Source: CAZDBA01 sp964503615
GTDB taxonomy: Bacteria; Planctomycetota; Planctomycetia; Pirellulales; Pirellulaceae
Assembly (NCBI GenBank): GCA_964503615.1
Contig: CAZDBA010000195.1
Location: forward strand, 1-7,787
Length of the DNA: 7,787 nt
Reading direction: 5' to 3'
A program made the translations under genes and the position numbers. Position 1 is the first letter of the stretch. Every line of letters begins with the position of its first letter. Positions 6,309-7,787 of this stretch are shown in pieces. A model generated the notes under the pieces. The model was not told the DNA's origin. It saw only the letters and a list, made by a program, of their open reading frames with translations, and searched no databases.

Positions 6309-6310
6309 CA

Positions 6311-7348
6311 ATGTCGTCTAAAAGACTTTTCACACTGGTCCTGGGAACTTTGATAGTTTCATGTGCTTCTACTTTGCTGGCACAAGTAAATATCCCCAGC
6401 GCGCGTTTCGATCCCCAGCCAGCTGACTCGCACATCAACGCTCTATCCATACCCGAACCTGGCACGTTCGGGTACGACGCTCAGGTTTTTGCTCCGCTGG
6501 AATTCAGCAACCAGGAGGAACTGGAACCTAACACTGGGTTCTATCTTACTTACGATCGGTTGTACACTTCGATCAGTAAGCCAGATGGTCGAGCTGTTGG
6601 TGGTAACGGTGTTTCTACTGGAGGGAACTACTCTTGGGGAAACCGTTATGAGTTAGGATGGATAACCAAGAACGGCGATGGCTGGGGGGCAGTTTACGAA
6701 CTGACTGAAGGAAGCTTCTTCACCAATGGTCAGGATCGGTTGGTGTCAAACCCCATGTTGGTTACGACCAGCTTTGCAAATGTAGAATTCAATCGTGTGT
6801 TTCGCCAGTCAACCGCAGGCGGCGGACAATTTGAGCCCTACTTGGGCTTCCGCTTCAATAGCGTTTCGGACAACACAATTCAGGATACAGACCAGGGCAT
6901 GCAAATGTTCGACCGGTTCAGGCAGAATGCAACCAACGACCTTTTCGGTGCTCACGCAGCGGGTCGTTACACGAAGCGTCATGGTCGATTTCGCTCAACT
7001 CTCGATGGTGCTGTCGGAGCCAGTTATAACCGCCAACGGTACTTTGCTACGAACTTGGCAGTGGGTGGGCCTATCTCCCCCCTCGTAACTGAATTCAATG
7101 ACGATGATACTTCGTTTGTTCCTCTCTTCGATCTACGTGCGGAAATCTCTTACAATGTGAGTCGTGATCTTGGTATTCGAACTGGATTCCAGGTGATCTA
7201 CATGTTTGATGGAGTTGGGCGAGCAGACACACTTGCTTCGGTAGCAAACCCTAACTCCAGCCTTGGCCCGGCCGGCGGAGTTCAGGGAGTTTTCGACGAG
7301 AACTTCAGTGCAGCCAGCTTTACATTCGGACTTGAGTGGAAGCGGTAG
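6311..7348 (+). CDS. Exported, probable outer-membrane beta-barrel protein
   Basis: The 345-residue product begins with a secretion signal: K4-R5, a hydrophobic core at 6-17, then a likely signal peptidase I cut after A24 ('TLLA|QV'). The only cysteine, C18, lies in I-V-S-C, which also fits a lipobox, so a lipoprotein is possible. The mature part has no long hydrophobic helix and many alternating, aromatic-rich stretches typical of barrel strands, such as 'FEPYLGFRF', 'LRAEISYNV', 'IRTGFQVIYMF' and the C-terminal 'FTFGLEWKR'. The 'GFYLTYDRLY' and 'GNRYELGW' stretches recall barrel-like proteins of planctomycetes (BBP7-like), from memory only. No catalytic motif is visible. ATG at 6311 is preferred over the in-frame ATG at 6254, which would add 19 polar residues before the signal peptide and has no ribosome-binding site. 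The gene is preceded by a leader ORF and followed by an intrinsic terminator, so it is probably monocistronic. Its role is unknown; a porin or structural envelope protein is plausible. Confidence 0.75.
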   Translation: MSSKRLFTLVLGTLIVSCASTLLAQVNIPSARFDPQPADSHINALSIPEPGTFGYDAQVFAPLEFSNQEELEPNTGFYLTYDRLYTSISKPDGRAVGGNGVSTGGNYSWGNRYELGWITKNGDGWGAVYELTEGSFFTNGQDRLVSNPMLVTTSFANVEFNRVFRQSTAGGGQFEPYLGFRFNSVSDNTIQDTDQGMQMFDRFRQNATNDLFGAHAAGRYTKRHGRFRSTLDGAVGASYNRQRYFATNLAVGGPISPLVTEFNDDDTSFVPLFDLRAEISYNVSRDLGIRTGFQVIYMFDGVGRADTLASVANPNSSLGPAGGVQGVFDENFSAASFTFGLEWKR

Positions 7349-7364
7349 ACGGTTAACCTACATC

Positions 7365-7385
7365 GAGAATCAACTCACGATTCTC
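7365..7385 (+). repeat. Hairpin between the exported-protein stop and its terminator
   Basis: GAGAATC and GATTCTC form a perfect 7-bp stem with a 7-base loop, 16 bases after the stop codon. It is followed by A-rich sequence rather than T, so it is not a terminator itself. It may protect the mRNA 3' end or assist the stronger hairpin 15 bases downstream. Confidence 0.4.
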
Positions 7386-7400
7386 AAATAGTAAAACTCG

Positions 7401-7432
7401 AAAAGGGTCGGCAAAAGTGCCGACCCTTTTTT
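7401..7432 (+). terminator. Intrinsic (Rho-independent) terminator, possibly bidirectional
   Basis: A perfect 13-bp stem, AAAAGGGTCGGCA (7401-7413) with TGCCGACCCTTTT (7418-7430), closes the 4-base loop AAAG, and the T-run extends to 7432. It ends the exported-protein transcript. Read on the minus strand, the same stem ends in TTTT and could also stop the convergent gene at 7498, which has no other obvious terminator. Confidence 0.93.
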
Positions 7433-7497
7433 CATTGATTTCCCGATTTACAAAACGAAGCACCAGAAATACACTTTCAACTTTTTCAACAACCCGT

Positions 7498-7787
7498 TTA
7501 AGGTTGCTTCTTGAGAACCAACATTCCCGTTTTTGTTTCCGAAACCATATATCCCTGAGGGACAGCAGAAAGCGGTTGCCCATTGGGGTTATTGGGGTCT
7601 TTGGCAAAAAAATAGATCTTTCTCTTTTTGTTCGAGTTTTTCAGCATGACATCTTTGCTGAACAAAAAATACTCTCGATCCAGTTTAGCGCTGCGATGTG
7701 AATAGGGCACGATGATCTCTTCGCCTTCGGCCGCCAAAGCGTCTTCAATCGCTGCCACGAACTCTTCACTATCGGGCGCTACCCTTG
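7498..7787 (-). CDS. Conserved-looking protein of unknown function, C-terminal part
   Basis: The frame is open from the window edge to TAA at 7500-7498 and shows about 96 residues. No in-frame stop occurs between 7787 and the GTG at 7758, and the residues there (RVAPDSEEF) read like protein, so the gene probably starts outside the window; a start at GTG 7758 (86 residues) is the alternative. An acidic segment (EEF...AAEGEEIIVPY) is followed by a basic, aromatic region with 'REYFLFSKDV', 'KKRKIYFFAKD', 'VPQGYMVSE' and a final 'LVLKKQP'. There are no membrane helices, cysteines or recognisable catalytic residues. The 'YFF...P.GY.V.E...TG...LKK' pattern resembles small uncharacterised proteins I recall from several bacterial groups, but I cannot name a family. 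The gene is convergent with the exported-protein gene. Confidence 0.7.
   Translation of the reverse strand, partial: RVAPDSEEFVAAIEDALAAEGEEIIVPYSHRSAKLDREYFLFSKDVMLKNSNKKRKIYFFAKDPNNPNGQPLSAVPQGYMVSETKTGMLVLKKQP

Larger units (their letters stand above)
5884..6310 (+). other. Gene-free, hairpin-rich region before the exported-protein gene
   Basis: About 430 bases between the rseP stop and the next start. No conventional gene, tRNA or canonical terminator was seen; rseP has no stem with a T-run after it. Apart from the elements listed separately, there is a GGAGGCT direct repeat (5986-5992 and 5995-6001). The density of inverted repeats suggests a structured 3' end for rseP, a long structured leader for the downstream gene, or a small RNA, but none of these is proven. 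Confidence 0.6.

Noticed and set aside
6254..6310. In-frame ATG giving a 364-residue exported protein
   Set aside because: It adds 19 polar and charged residues before a normal signal peptide, has no ribosome-binding site, and lies only seven bases past a candidate -10 box.
6232..6465. 77-codon minus-strand frame across the start of the exported-protein gene
   Set aside because: It is antisense to a clear signal peptide and to the Shine-Dalgarno/leader region, with no recognisable motif.
7353..7607. 84-codon minus-strand frame
   Set aside because: It overlaps the terminator and the end of the minus-strand gene in another frame, and has no protein-like features.
7417..7701. 94-codon plus-strand frame
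   Set aside because: It begins inside the intrinsic terminator hairpin and runs antisense to the better-supported minus-strand gene.

Overview
The window looks like a chromosomal housekeeping segment from a Gram-negative-type bacterium, most probably a member of the Planctomycetota (Pirellulales-like). This is inferred from three things. The RseP-type protease is very long, has several PDZ-like units, and carries an 'ETEYGVGIVPLGGYVKMLG' stretch after its first membrane segment. The FtsH has an enlarged extracytoplasmic domain. The barrel-like exported protein resembles planctomycete outer-membrane proteins. No ribosomal RNA, tRNA, transposase, integrase or CRISPR array was seen.

Layout. Positions 1-139 are the trailer of ftsH and hold a perfect 10-bp inverted repeat (62-98). 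ftsH (140-2203, minus) encodes the membrane AAA+ zinc protease. A gene-free divergent region (2204-2605) separates it from dxr (2606-3757, plus), an enzyme of the MEP isoprenoid pathway. The dxr stop shares one base with the likely GTG start of rseP (3757-5883, plus), a site-2 intramembrane metalloprotease. Positions 5884-6310 have no conventional gene but are rich in hairpins, and end in a Shine-Dalgarno-led nine-codon leader ORF that stops two bases before the next gene. That gene (6311-7348, plus) encodes an exported, probably outer-membrane beta-barrel protein, followed by a textbook intrinsic terminator (7401-7432). The right edge holds the 3' end of a convergent minus-strand gene of unrecognised function (7498-7787 and beyond).

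How the genes fit together. ftsH and rseP both encode membrane proteases of envelope quality control, and they are transcribed away from a common control region. dxr and rseP are almost certainly co-transcribed and translationally coupled, a neighbourhood common in bacteria. The exported barrel protein appears to be a separate transcription unit with its own leader.

No clearly new multi-gene system is visible. The least ordinary signals are the leader ORF and compound hairpin before the exported protein gene, the multi-PDZ RseP, the palindrome beside the ftsH start codon, and a possible pseudoknot after ftsH. All RNA structures were paired by eye and none was folded computationally.
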